In this document: in pieces, positions 9,193 to 19,038 of the stretch | Layout of the letters: every line of letters begins with the position of its first letter | How positions within the stretch are numbered: the stretch's first letter is position 1 | From: Isotricha intestinalis | Lineage: Eukaryota > Ciliophora > Litostomatea > Vestibuliferida > Isotrichidae | NCBI GenBank assembly: GCA_023807065.1 | Contig: JAJJLU010000673.1 | Location: 1-23,996, forward strand | Direction: 5' to 3' | DNA length: 23,996 bases | Program-made: the position numbers and the translations under genes | The notes under the pieces: generated by a model | Databases searched by the model: none | Told to the model about the DNA's origin: nothing | Seen by the model: the letters and a program-made list of their open reading frames with translations, nothing else

Positions 9193-9936
9193 TTTTTTAC
9201 CTTTTTATTTTTTAAATAAAATGTTAAAATTTTTTTTTGAAAGGTGGTTATATAAAAGATTTTTTTATATATAATGTAACAAAATATAAATAATAAAATA
9301 AATATGATTATTTTTTTTTAAACATTTTCATTAATTTTTAAACTTTTTTTCTTTAAAAAAATGTTGTTTTGTAATTATTATTTTTGATTTTTCTGTTTGA
9401 TTTATTTATTTTTTTTACCTAATAATAATGGTTCTTTTATTTTGAAGTTTATTTTTTTGATAATTCTATTTTGAATTCAATAATTCATATAATTAAACTG
9501 AATTAATAAGTTTAATAATGTATATTTAGCTTAACTTTTACTAAATAATAGAAAGAAAAATCTGATAATATTTCTTATATTCATATTTCTTTTAATATAA
9601 TTTTTGTTTTTATATGTGATTCATTCAAACACCTTTAAAATTGGATTTTAATAATCTAAAAATGATTAAATTTAATGAGAACTAATATTATTATTTAAAT
9701 TTGGTTGTTTTTATATAATTATTCTTATGACCTTAATTAAATTGATTATTCAATGATTTATATTATGAAAGAACAAAAAATAATAATTATTTTAAGTAGA
9801 AAAATCAGATAAATTTTTGGAATTTTATATCATCTTCATCAGTTTCTGTTGAAATTAGTATTTAAAATATTAAAAAAATATAAATATTAATATAAAAAAA
9901 ATATTTTAAAGTTTTTAAAAATTTTTAATATTATAA
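9193..9936. other. Divergent intergenic region, no gene seen
   Basis: About 740 nt between the start codons of the MFS gene (minus) and the 541-residue coiled-coil gene (plus), so it holds two promoters and 5' UTRs. All frames are broken by frequent stops. A weak box C/D-like pair at about 9810-9855 on the minus strand was considered and rejected. Confidence 0.6.
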
Positions 9937-11562
9937 ATGGATCAACCATCAAATTTTGAAGAAATTTTAGAATATAAAAAAGCAATATCAAAATTAGAAA
10001 CTCAACTTCAGCAAAAAGAAATAGAATTATCTTCAAGAATTAAAATTTATGATGATTTAAAACAATTATGTACAAGCTTAAGAAAACAAGTTAATGAAGA
10101 AAATGCAAAAATAATTTCATTAAGAAATGAATTACAAAACAAAGAAAAAAATTATGAAAATCAATTAGCTTCAATGAAAACAGATTTTGATAAAAAAGAA
10201 GAATTATATCAAGAAAAAATAACTAAATTATCAGCTTATAATCCAGAAGGACAAAGAAATAAAATTAAAAATGAAATAGAAGTTAAATATCAGCAAATAT
10301 TAGTTCAAAAAGATCATGAGTTAGAAGAACTTCAAAATACAATTACTGATTTAAAAAGGAAATATGAATTATTATCAGCAGAATATGAAACTTTTAAAAA
10401 TGATGCTCTAAGAGAAATAAACACACAAAGGGAAGTTCATAAAAATGAAATGGGAAATTTATTGAATAAAATTCAAATTCAAAATGATAAAACAGGATTA
10501 AATTTTGATAAAGATTTATTTAGAGAAATGAAAAATGAATTAGATCAATCAAGACACCAAATAAATGAATTAACTTCTGAAGTTGAAAAATTAAGAAGAG
10601 AAAAAGAATCTTTAACTATTGAAAAAAATGAAATAAAATTAAATATAATGAAAGATTCTGATAAAGAAAAATTTAATAATAAAATGTTATATACTGAAAA
10701 TGAAAGAAATAAAAGTTTGATTGAAAATATGAAACTTGAACTTCAAAGTAATAAAAATTCAATGAATAGAAAAGATTCACAAATAAAAGATTTAATGAAT
10801 GAAAAATTAAATTTAATTAAACAATTACATGATAATGAAGCTGAATTTCAAGATTTAAAAACTGAAGTTATAACGTTAAGAAATTTAATTGAAGCAAGAG
10901 ATAGAGAAATGAAAAATAATATAGAATATAATGAAAGAGAAAGAAAAGAAAATTTATTTCGAGAAAAAGCAGACAAAGAAAATTATCAAAAACAAATTGA
11001 AGACTTATCAACTCAATTAAAAGATGTTAAAATAAATTATAAAAATTTTTATGAACAATCAACGAATGAACTTCATTCTGCTCAAAGAGATTATCATGCA
11101 ATAAATGAAGAAAAAAAAATGTTAAATAAAAGAATAAATGAAATTATGCAAGAATTAGAAACTTTAAGAGGAGATTATGAAAATAAAGTTAGAGCTGTTT
11201 CAAATTATCAAAAAGAATATGAAAATATTGAAAGTAAATATAGAGATATTTGTAGAAAAGATATTGAATTAAATAATTCTTTGAAAGAAAAAAATAAACA
11301 AATTGAAAAATTAAATAATATGGTTGTTTCTTTACAAAAAGATGGTTTTATTGGAAATGGTTCAAGTAATGATTATAGAGATTTAATGAAGAAATATAAA
11401 GAACTTATTAAAAAGAAAAAATTTTACAAAGATCAATGTAAAATTGCCAATTCAAATATTGAAAAAATTATTCAAAGACTAAATCCTGAACAAAAAAAAG
11501 ATTTGGAGCTTAATGAATCTTATAATCCTATGATTTCCCAAAGTGAAGGAAGTGCTGCTTAA
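9937..11562 (+). CDS. 541-residue coiled-coil protein, possibly centriole or basal-body associated
   Basis: A long Glu/Lys/Asn/Gln-rich protein, almost all predicted heptad coiled coil from about residue 10 to 480. There is a break near residue 100 (S-A-Y-N-P-E-G) and a Gly/Ser/Asn-rich break near 470-480 (F-I-G-N-G-S-S-N-D). It ends with a short Lys-rich helix (about 485-505) and a non-coiled Ser/Pro tail. It has more varied composition (Arg, Gln, Thr, Cys, His) than the 1453-residue coiled-coil protein nearby, which suggests real sequence constraint rather than low-complexity drift. Ciliate proteomes contain many such proteins in cilia, basal bodies and cortex; that assignment is an analogy, not a homology call. 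Single exon. ATG 9937 is preceded by an A/T-rich leader with stops. Confidence 0.82.
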   Translation: MDQPSNFEEILEYKKAISKLETQLQQKEIELSSRIKIYDDLKQLCTSLRKQVNEENAKIISLRNELQNKEKNYENQLASMKTDFDKKEELYQEKITKLSAYNPEGQRNKIKNEIEVKYQQILVQKDHELEELQNTITDLKRKYELLSAEYETFKNDALREINTQREVHKNEMGNLLNKIQIQNDKTGLNFDKDLFREMKNELDQSRHQINELTSEVEKLRREKESLTIEKNEIKLNIMKDSDKEKFNNKMLYTENERNKSLIENMKLELQSNKNSMNRKDSQIKDLMNEKLNLIKQLHDNEAEFQDLKTEVITLRNLIEARDREMKNNIEYNERERKENLFREKADKENYQKQIEDLSTQLKDVKINYKNFYEQSTNELHSAQRDYHAINEEKKMLNKRINEIMQELETLRGDYENKVRAVSNYQKEYENIESKYRDICRKDIELNNSLKEKNKQIEKLNNMVVSLQKDGFIGNGSSNDYRDLMKKYKELIKKKKFYKDQCKIANSNIEKIIQRLNPEQKKDLELNESYNPMISQSEGSAA

Positions 11563-12014
11563 AATAAAATTATTAAATTTATTTAATTTTTTTTTATTTT
11601 TTATTACTTGAATTTTTTAAAAATAAAATTATTTGTAAAATAATTTTTGTTATTTTTATTACACATAAACATTTAGAATGTATTAAAAATTATGATATGT
11701 ATGTAAAACTACTTCCAATATTTCAAATAATTAAAAAAAAAATATAATTGATTTTTTTAAAAAATATAAATTGATGATTAAATAAATACAAAATTTCTAT
11801 TATAAAGGTTATTTCAAAAATAAAAATTATAAAATTTATATTATAATATACTTTCATAATAATATATTACATTAATCCAATATAAAATGGAAAATGATGA
11901 TATTATCATTAATTAATACTTTTACCATTTTAAATATCATATTTAGTTTATTTGAAATATTAAATTTAAATGATTTTTTCAAAATAATTAAATGAAAAAT
12001 AATATATCTTTAGA
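11563..12014. other. Convergent intergenic region, no gene seen
   Basis: About 450 nt between two 3' ends (the 541-residue coiled-coil gene and the GRASP gene). It is very AT-rich with runs of A and T, presumably both 3' UTRs. This is the longest convergent spacer in the window; no short spliced gene or RNA gene is recognised. Confidence 0.6.
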
Positions 12015-12692
12015 TCAAATTAAATCTTTCTTTTCAATGATCTCTTTATTATCAGAGGTAATATAAGGAAATTCATGTAATTTCCCAAATGCAACATCAC
12101 ATCCCATTTCAAACATATCATTATTTGGAATATTAACATTAATAACTTTTGTTCCCAAATTTTTATTATAAATATAAAAATCACATTTTTTCCCAATATT
12201 ATTCTTTATAATATTAGAAAAAGCTTTAAGAGGATTAACTTGATAATTATTTAATGGTTGAAAATCTCCATCTTCTGGTTTTAAAGCAATAATATAATCA
12301 TTTAATTCTTCTAAATTTAATTCATTTTTTGAAAATGAATTATCTTTAACTTTAATAACATGTAAAACTTTTTTATAAGCAGTATAACAATTTTCATATC
12401 TAATTGTACCTCCTAAAATACCATTTTTATCACCTAATTTATTTAATTGTATTTCTATTGGATAAATTTTTCTTTTTGAAATTGAATGTATATTTATTTT
12501 TATTTTTTTACCTGCATTTTCTTGTATATAATCACTAAATCTTATTTGTCTTGTGTATATTTCTTCTGGGGGAATTATAAAATTTTCAATTTCTTTTAAA
12601 CCTGCTTTATCTAAAGGTCCATCTGGGAATACTTTATATAATCTAAATCCAAATTTTTTCTCATCTATTGGAATTGATTCATTTATTCCCAT
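12015..12692 (-). CDS. GRASP55/65-type Golgi reassembly stacking protein (PDZ tandem only)
   Basis: GRASP proteins tether Golgi membranes through two atypical PDZ domains and N-terminal myristoylation. This 225-residue protein starts M-G-I-N-E-S, with Gly2 and Ser6 in favourable places for N-myristoylation. PDZ1 (about 11-105) has G-F-R-L-Y-K-V-F-P-D-G-P-L-D-K-A-G-L, matching the family pattern of ligand groove plus S/G-P...A-G-L. It is followed by G-I-L-G-G-T-I-R-Y (91-99), equivalent to the G-L-L-G-x-S-V-R-F of animal GRASPs. PDZ2 (about 106-205) includes V-L-H-V and ends M-G-C-D-V-A-F-G-K-L-H (196-206), like G-C-G-I-G-Y-G-Y-L-H. The long Ser/Pro regulatory tail of animal GRASPs is absent. 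Ends with TGA. Start codons of this gene and the 12815 gene are 122 nt apart, divergent. Confidence 0.9.
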   Translation of the reverse strand: MGINESIPIDEKKFGFRLYKVFPDGPLDKAGLKEIENFIIPPEEIYTRQIRFSDYIQENAGKKIKINIHSISKRKIYPIEIQLNKLGDKNGILGGTIRYENCYTAYKKVLHVIKVKDNSFSKNELNLEELNDYIIALKPEDGDFQPLNNYQVNPLKAFSNIIKNNIGKKCDFYIYNKNLGTKVINVNIPNNDMFEMGCDVAFGKLHEFPYITSDNKEIIEKKDLI

Positions 12693-12814
12693 TTTTTTTA
12701 ATTATTTTAAATATATATTATCAATTTGTTTTTTATTGTTATATTTTTGTGTTTTTCAAAATAAATAATTTATTGTATAAATTCAAGTATTTTCAATGTT
12801 TTCTTATAAAAAAA

Positions 12815-13427
12815 ATGTTGGATAAAAGATATTTAAATTCTTTTTGGTATAATATATTTATTAATTATATTTAGGAAAGGTAGAAATCCTAGTGAAGATA
12901 AACTAAGATATATAAATCAAACTCCAAAAGCAAAAGATATGAAATTACCTAGTTATTTCATTTTAAATGAACATGAAAAAAAAAGAAGAATTTTATCATC
13001 TACAAAAAATCGACTTAACGGAGAATATTATGATAATTTATTAAAAAAATTAAAAAAAGAAAATGAAGAAGCAACAAATTCTTCAACAACAATAAAAACT
13101 AAAAATGTCAAACAAAAATTTTCTAATGCGAAAAAAATTTCTTTTAATAAAAATGAAAATAACGAAAAAAATATACATTTTATAATTGATAAAGTATTTG
13201 ATAAAAATAAAGAAAATATTTATAAAAACGAAAAAGTGAAATTATATTTAATTTCTGAAAAAGAAACAGACATAAAGAAAAACGAAAAGAAAGAAAGAAA
13301 AATAAAAGTTCTTAATCAACATTTCAATGTATATAATATTGATACTAATAAAAATGTTGACGAGAATAAAAAAAATGTTTCAAATAAAGTTTTGAAATGT
13401 TTATTATGTTGTTGTCCAATGAATTAA
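12815..13427 (+). CDS. Small basic protein with cysteine-rich C-terminal tail, two exons
   Basis: I do not recognise this protein. The model joins 12815-12846 and 12875-13427 across a 28-nt intron of phase 2 (the split codon becomes TGG, Trp11), giving 194 residues. A start at the internal ATG 12939 would drop 32 residues of coding-like, in-frame sequence upstream. The protein is Lys/Asn-rich with little hydrophobic core: K-L-P-S-Y-F-I-L-N-E-H-E-K-K-R-R-I-L near the N terminus looks like the most constrained part. The last ten residues are K-C-L-L-C-C-C-P-M-N, a cluster of four cysteines that could be S-acylated and anchor the protein to a membrane. It is not a CaaX box. Stop TAA. It shares a 122-nt divergent spacer with the GRASP gene. 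Confidence 0.72.
12847..12874 (+). other. Intron of the small Cys-tail gene (28 nt)
   Basis: It starts GTATAATA and ends TATTTAG, phase 2, the only non-phase-0 intron found here. Exon 1 is 32 nt from the ATG. Confidence 0.75.
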
Positions 13428-13701
13428 TTTTCATTTTATTAATAATATATTCAATGTAAATTTATTGTTTAATGTGCAATACAAATTAATTTATTTAAAA
13501 TTTTTTGGTGCAATTTTATCAAGTGTTTGTAAATTGTAGGTAGTATTTTATTTTTTTATAATAATTAGAAAAAGGTATGTTTAATTCTTGTTTTATTATT
13601 ATCAATTTTAGGTATTTGCTTCTTTTAAGGTTTAATTTATTATTATTTTTAATTATTGAAACTCATAAATATTTTAATTAAGTTTTTAAATTAATTAAAA
13701 T

Positions 13702-16700
13702 ATGTCCAATCAAAAAACATTAAATAATAATTCATCAAGAAAATTAAAATTAATTGCAAAAAATAAAAATGAAGATGATGAAGAAAATTATCATTCTCTG
13801 ATAGATAAATATAATGATGATTATTCTCTTTTAAATGATAATGATGAATGTAAAATTGAATCAGATATTAGAAATACACAAGAAGATTTAGAAAATTTAA
13901 AACAAAAATTAAATATAAGATCAGAAGAGTCTTCAATCAAAAGTTTAAATTTAAAAAAAGAATCAGAACAAAAGAAAAAAAAATTTGATGATTATTTAAA
14001 TTTAAATAACGAAATAGATTGTAATGAATTACCAAAAGTAAGATTAACTTCAACTAATTATTATACTGAAGAAAATAATAATTATTTAATTAATCTTCAA
14101 AAACAATTAAATGAAATAAATAATGAATTAAATAAAATAAAGAATGAAAAAAATTTTAAATATTATCAAAGATTAGAAAATAATTTTGTAAAAAATTCAA
14201 AAGAATTATATGATTTAAAACAAAATAATAATTTATTAAAATTCCAACTTCAAGATATGACAAGAAAATATAGACAAACATCATCTTCTAATCCTCCTTC
14301 AAGTGCAAATAATATTAAAAAAAGAATTGAGAGAATGAGAATAAGTAAAAAAAATGATCTTGCTAAATTATACGGTGTTAATGTTTCAACTTCAACTAAT
14401 TCTAGAATTTCAAAAGTTACTATGAATGAAAATGAAAACCATAAGAATAATAGAGGAGGAAAAAGAAAGATTTTTAAAATTAAAAGTGAATATGAGTTAT
14501 TTAAAAAAATAGATGATGAAAATAGAGGATTAAAAAGAGAATTAAATAATATTTTATCTAGTGTTCAAGAGAGAGAAAATAAAATTAAAAATAAATACAC
14601 AAATAAAATTGATGAATTAGAAAATAAGACTAAAAAATTAAAAGATGATGTGAAAAAATTACAAAATAATTTAACAGAAGCTATAAATAATATAGAAGAT
14701 TTAAAAAGTGAAAATGAAAATTTATTAGGTCAAAAAAATATAATTCTTAAAAAAGAAAATAAATTAATAGAAGAAAAAAATAAAATGAATGAAGATAGAC
14801 TTTATTATGAAGATGAAATAAATAAATTAAATGATGAAATTGAAGAACATAAAAAAATAATTTCAAAAAGTGTAGGTAAAATAAAAAGTTTAAATGAACA
14901 AATGAAGCAAAAAGAAGATTTAATAAGAAATTTAAATTTAAAAAATATAGAATTAAATGAAAAAAATAATAATTTATTAGATGAAAAAGAATATTTAAAT
15001 AAAGAATATAAAGAAAAAAATGAAAAAAATTTAAAAAAAATAGAAGATTTTGAAAAAGAAAAACAAGATATTCAAGAAAAATTAGAAAAAACAATAAAAG
15101 AAAATAATGAATTAAAAATAAGTACTGAAGATTTAAATAATAAATATTTAAAATTAAAAAATAATTCTGATAATTTTGAAAAAGAAAAAGAGAAATTAAA
15201 TAAAAAAATAAATGAATTAAAAACAGAAAAAGATAAGTTAAATAATAAAATAATATTAAATGAAAAAGAAGAAAATGGAAATAATGAAAAAATAGAAAAA
15301 ATGAAAAATGAAAATGAAAAGATTAAAAAAGAAAAAAATGATATTAAAAATGAAATAAATAATATAAAAGATAAATTAAAACAATCAGAAAAAATAATTA
15401 AACAATTAAATAAACAAATAGAAAATGAATCAAAAGAAAGAAAAGAAATGAATAACTTAATTGATAAATTAAAAGGAGAAAAAGAAAAAGTAGAAAAAAA
15501 GAATATTGAATATGAAGAAAAAATAAAAAATGATTTTGAAAAAGACAAATTAAATAATGAAGAATTAATTTCTTATTTAAAAGAAGAAAAAAAAAATTTA
15601 GAAATTGAATTGAAAAAAACGCAAAAAAATTTTGAAAATTTTAAAAAAGAAAATGAAGAAATAAAAATTAATTTAAAAAAAATACAAAATGAAAAAATTG
15701 AATTAGAAGGAGTTCATAACGATAAAAAAATAATTGAAGATGATTTTAATATAATTAAAGAAGAGAAAAAAAAATTAGAAGATAATATTGAATTAATAAT
15801 GAAAGAAAATACAGAAATAAAAAATAATATAGAAATAATTCAAAAAGAAAAAAAAGAAATAGAAAAAAAATTTGAAAAAGAAAAAAAAGAATTAAATAAT
15901 AAAAATGAATTATTACAAAAAGAAATAGAAACATTAAATTTAAAAAAAGATGAAATTAAAAAAGTAAATTCAGAATTGAAAAAAATATCAGATATAAATT
16001 TAAAAATGGAAAAAGAATTACAAGATAAAAAAGAAGAAAATGAAAAATTAAAAAATCAAATTCAAGAAGAAACAAGTAGAGAAGAAATAAAAAGAAATGA
16101 AGAAGAAAAAAAACAAATTAAAGAAATGAATGATAAATATGAATCTTTAAAAAGAGAAAAAAAAAATATTGAAAATGAAAATAATTTACTTAAAAATGAA
16201 ATAAATGAATTAAAAGAAAAAATTTCAAATGAAGATTTAGAAAATAAATTAAATGATGAAATTATTAAATCAGAAACTTTAAAACAAATAGCTGAAGAAA
16301 CAAAAGAAAAAAATAAACATATATATGAAAAATATAAACAAGCTAAAATTAAAAATCAACAATTATTTGAAGAAATTGAAAAAATTCAACAAGAAAATAA
16401 TAAAACAATTCAAGAATATCAAATTAATTTTGAGAATTTAAAAAAAGAAATTAAAGAAAAAGAAAAAATTAACCAAGAAATATCTAAAATAAATTCAAAA
16501 TCTGAAGAAGATAAAAATAAAGAAATTAAAGAAATAAAGGAACAATTAGGAAATTTAGAAAAAACATATCAAAATAATATTAATTTAAAAGAAGAAGAAA
16601 TTAAAAAATTAAATGAAAATTTATCTAATATTAAATTAGAGAAAGAAACTAATAATAAAAATAATATTGAACAAATAAAAAAATTAGAAGGTAAAATCAA

Positions 16701-18063
16701 ATCTTTTGAAGAAAATAAAATAAAAGATAATAAATTATATGAAGAATATAAAAATAAAACAAATGATATTTTAAAACAAAAAGATAATGAAATTAAAGAA
16801 TTGAAAAATAAAATAGATAAAAAAGAAAAAGATAAATTAAATGAAATAGAAAAAATAAAAGAAGAATTAAATAAAAAACAAGAAGAAAAAGAAAAAGAAT
16901 TTGTTCATTTAAAAGAAGAATTAACAAAAAAATATGAAAATAATAAAGAAGAATTAGAACAAATAAAAATAAACTATAATCAAAAAATATTAGAAAAATC
17001 AAATGAAATTGAAAAAATAAAAGAAGAAAATATAAAAGAAAAAAATGAAAAAGAAGAAAAAAGAAAAGAAATAGAAGAAAAAAACAAACAAATAGAAAAT
17101 CTTCAATTAGAAAAAATAAATAAAGAAAATGAATTAAAAGAAAAAGAAGAAGAAATGGAAAAAGAGAAAAAATTAATGGAACAAAAATTAAATGAAGAAA
17201 CATTAAAAGCTCAAAGTTTACATCATATAATAGAAGAACAAAAGAATTTAATAAAAGAATATAAAATTCAAATTGAAAATTCAAAGAATCAAACAGAAGA
17301 AATTTCTAAAAAATTAAATGAAAGTAAATTAAGTATTAAATCAGGAATTGAAATGAAAAAAATTTCTGAAAAATTAGAAGATGAAACTTTAAAAGCACAA
17401 GTTTTAAAAGAAATTGCTGAAGAACAACAATTAAAAAATCAAAAACACCATTTACAATTAAAACAAGCTGCTTTAAAAAATGTTGAATTGATTAGAGAAT
17501 TAGAAAAAAGAGATAAACAAATTAATTCTTTAAATAAAAGACTAGAATATATTCAAAAAAGATTAAAAGAAAGAGAAGAAGAAGATGAAATTGAAAGAAT
17601 GGAAAAAAAAAAATTAAATGAAAATAATAAAATTAATATTATAAAAGAGAATAATAATATTGATACTAAAAATAATAGTAATAAAAATAAAAATAAAGAA
17701 GGTTCCGTTGAGAGTAAAATAAAAGAAAATGAAATATTGAAAAGTAAAGATTTTTCTAAATTATCTTCTATTAATCATAATCCTAAAGATAAAAATAATA
17801 ATGAGAATGATAATGATAGTTTGGAAAATATATCTCAATTCTTTTCTCAAAAAAAAGAAACTGCAAAATTTGTGAATGATAATAATAATGATAATTGTAA
17901 TAAACAAAAAGCTGATTCTGTAGATATTTTTACTGATAGTCTTCTTTTAAATAATAAAGAAGAAAAGAGTAATAATATTATTTATAAAGAAAAAGTGGAA
18001 GAAGATGAAAAATTAATTGAAAAAGAAAATAACATCAAAATTCATTCTTTTTTGAATACTTAA
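13702..18063 (+). CDS. Giant Lys/Glu/Asn-rich coiled-coil protein (1453 residues)
   Basis: A single uninterrupted exon. Residues 1-130 are mixed and acidic, about 130-290 mix coiled coil with a Ser/Asn/Arg-rich linker (near 190-260), and about 260-1310 is nearly continuous coiled coil made almost entirely of K, E, N, I and L. The tail, about 1310-1453, is Asn/Lys/Asp-rich and less helical. A motif resembling L-x-E-T-L-K-A-Q-x-L-K-x-I-A-E-E occurs three times, starting at about residues 850, 1163 and 1225, with variants such as I-K-S-E-T-L-K-Q-I-A-E-E. Such proteins are typical structural filaments or tethers (myosin-tail, golgin or basal-body type), but with this composition similarity searches would match any coiled coil, so I assign no family. 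The coding strand is extremely purine-rich. It is convergent with the phosphatase gene, 156 nt apart. Confidence 0.85.
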   Translation: MSNQKTLNNNSSRKLKLIAKNKNEDDEENYHSLIDKYNDDYSLLNDNDECKIESDIRNTQEDLENLKQKLNIRSEESSIKSLNLKKESEQKKKKFDDYLNLNNEIDCNELPKVRLTSTNYYTEENNNYLINLQKQLNEINNELNKIKNEKNFKYYQRLENNFVKNSKELYDLKQNNNLLKFQLQDMTRKYRQTSSSNPPSSANNIKKRIERMRISKKNDLAKLYGVNVSTSTNSRISKVTMNENENHKNNRGGKRKIFKIKSEYELFKKIDDENRGLKRELNNILSSVQERENKIKNKYTNKIDELENKTKKLKDDVKKLQNNLTEAINNIEDLKSENENLLGQKNIILKKENKLIEEKNKMNEDRLYYEDEINKLNDEIEEHKKIISKSVGKIKSLNEQMKQKEDLIRNLNLKNIELNEKNNNLLDEKEYLNKEYKEKNEKNLKKIEDFEKEKQDIQEKLEKTIKENNELKISTEDLNNKYLKLKNNSDNFEKEKEKLNKKINELKTEKDKLNNKIILNEKEENGNNEKIEKMKNENEKIKKEKNDIKNEINNIKDKLKQSEKIIKQLNKQIENESKERKEMNNLIDKLKGEKEKVEKKNIEYEEKIKNDFEKDKLNNEELISYLKEEKKNLEIELKKTQKNFENFKKENEEIKINLKKIQNEKIELEGVHNDKKIIEDDFNIIKEEKKKLEDNIELIMKENTEIKNNIEIIQKEKKEIEKKFEKEKKELNNKNELLQKEIETLNLKKDEIKKVNSELKKISDINLKMEKELQDKKEENEKLKNQIQEETSREEIKRNEEEKKQIKEMNDKYESLKREKKNIENENNLLKNEINELKEKISNEDLENKLNDEIIKSETLKQIAEETKEKNKHIYEKYKQAKIKNQQLFEEIEKIQQENNKTIQEYQINFENLKKEIKEKEKINQEISKINSKSEEDKNKEIKEIKEQLGNLEKTYQNNINLKEEEIKKLNENLSNIKLEKETNNKNNIEQIKKLEGKIKSFEENKIKDNKLYEEYKNKTNDILKQKDNEIKELKNKIDKKEKDKLNEIEKIKEELNKKQEEKEKEFVHLKEELTKKYENNKEELEQIKINYNQKILEKSNEIEKIKEENIKEKNEKEEKRKEIEEKNKQIENLQLEKINKENELKEKEEEMEKEKKLMEQKLNEETLKAQSLHHIIEEQKNLIKEYKIQIENSKNQTEEISKKLNESKLSIKSGIEMKKISEKLEDETLKAQVLKEIAEEQQLKNQKHHLQLKQAALKNVELIRELEKRDKQINSLNKRLEYIQKRLKEREEEDEIERMEKKKLNENNKINIIKENNNIDTKNNSNKNKNKEGSVESKIKENEILKSKDFSKLSSINHNPKDKNNNENDNDSLENISQFFSQKKETAKFVNDNNNDNCNKQKADSVDIFTDSLLLNNKEEKSNNIIYKEKVEEDEKLIEKENNIKIHSFLNT

Positions 18064-18219
18064 ACAATCAAAATTTTATGCTATATATAAAATATATATT
18101 ATATGATTATTTATTTTTCTTAAGATATTTATTTAATTTGTTTTATTTTTAATCTTTTAATAATTTTTTAAATAAATAAATACAATATATAAGTATTCAT
18201 CATCATTAAAATAAATAAA

Positions 18220-19038
18220 CTAAGATATAAAATTCTCAATTTCCATCAATTTAGAATCTAAAATTACATTATAAAAAAATCCTCCAGCTATATAATTAGA
18301 ATATAAAATATTTTGAATTCTTATAAGTGAATCATCTCTTGGATCACCTTCCCAATAACATATTTCAATAATATGATCATGAAAATTTAAATAACAATTT
18401 GGGCTATCATCAATTATTATTATTCTATCATTATCATTTTTTTTTAAATTAAGTTTTTTTATATCTTTTAAATATTTTCCATTTGAATAAATACAATCTT
18501 TTCTGCATAACTTTTTTTGAATGCATTTGTTATTATCTATATAATTTATTATTTGAGAAGCGTATTCTTCTGTTGCACTTGTGTAAATGAAAAAATCACA
18601 TATTTGAGATAAAGAATTTAGAAATCTATTTGTGAAGGGTCTTATATAAACATAACTTCCATCATTTAAAGAAAAATATCTTAAATTTTGGATTTTTCTT
18701 GAAGATTTATAAACAAGAGTATTATCTAAATCTAAAATAATTTTCATTTTTGATTGATTATGATTTAAGTTTTTAATTGAGTAATATTTTTGGAAATAAT
18801 ATAATTTATAAAATATACTTATAATAAAGTCAAAAATATAAAGAATTGGAGATAATATTCTACTTAAACACATTATTATTATAATTAAAATTTGTGCAAA
18901 TCTTATATATAAATTTTTAAATAAAAAATACAATATATTTTCCTTTTTTATATCTGATTGATTTTCTGGTTTTTCTATGATTGCTTTAAGTTTTGTGTAA
19001 TATAATTCATTTAATTTTTTGTGAAATTTACTTAACAT
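18220..19038 (-). CDS. FCP1/NIF-type phosphatase, membrane-anchored, Dullard/CTDNEP1-like
   Basis: HAD-superfamily protein phosphatase of the FCP1/SCP/Dullard group. The 272 residues begin with a cytosolic segment, then two closely spaced hydrophobic stretches (about 45-60 and 62-80), then the catalytic domain. Motif I is I-L-D-L-D-N-T-L-V (101-109) with nucleophile Asp103 and acid/base Asp105. Motif II is I-Y-T-S-A (151-155), followed by Y-A-S-Q-I-I-N-Y-I-D. The motif III lysine is in Y-L-K-D-I (189-193), and motif IV is I-I-D-D-S-P (208-213). The end matches the family's aspartate-rich W-E-G-D-P-R-D-D-S-L. N-terminal anchoring plus small size fits CTDNEP1/Nem1, which dephosphorylates lipin at the ER/nuclear envelope; Tim50-like is the main alternative, but no mitochondrial presequence is evident. 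Stop TAG. It is divergent from SerRS. Confidence 0.87.
   Translation of the reverse strand: MLSKFHKKLNELYYTKLKAIIEKPENQSDIKKENILYFLFKNLYIRFAQILIIIIMCLSRILSPILYIFDFIISIFYKLYYFQKYYSIKNLNHNQSKMKIILDLDNTLVYKSSRKIQNLRYFSLNDGSYVYIRPFTNRFLNSLSQICDFFIYTSATEEYASQIINYIDNNKCIQKKLCRKDCIYSNGKYLKDIKKLNLKKNDNDRIIIIDDSPNCYLNFHDHIIEICYWEGDPRDDSLIRIQNILYSNYIAGGFFYNVILDSKLMEIENFIS

Noticed and set aside
9805..9860. Box C (CTGATGA) and box D (CTGA) with a short AGAAA/TTTCT terminal stem on the minus strand, suggesting a C/D snoRNA
   Set aside because: Only about 27 nt separate the boxes, with no C'/D' boxes and no recognisable guide; chance pairing is likely in AT-rich DNA.
12553..12874. Plus-strand ORFs overlapping the start of GRASP
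   Set aside because: One is antisense to GRASP; the other is a different-frame reading that runs through the intron and ends at it.
12939..13427. Start at internal ATG 12939
   Set aside because: In-frame coding-like sequence extends upstream to a 28-nt intron and an exon beginning at ATG 12815.
13560..13630. GT...AG pairs such as 13576-13612 resembling introns between two genes
   Set aside because: They are longer than the supported introns, and neither flank is open reading frame.
14747..17284. Minus-strand ORFs inside the giant coiled-coil gene (for example 14747-15094, 15072-15548, 16793-17284)
   Set aside because: They are Phe/Leu/Ser-only shadow translations of the purine-rich coding strand, without any domain.
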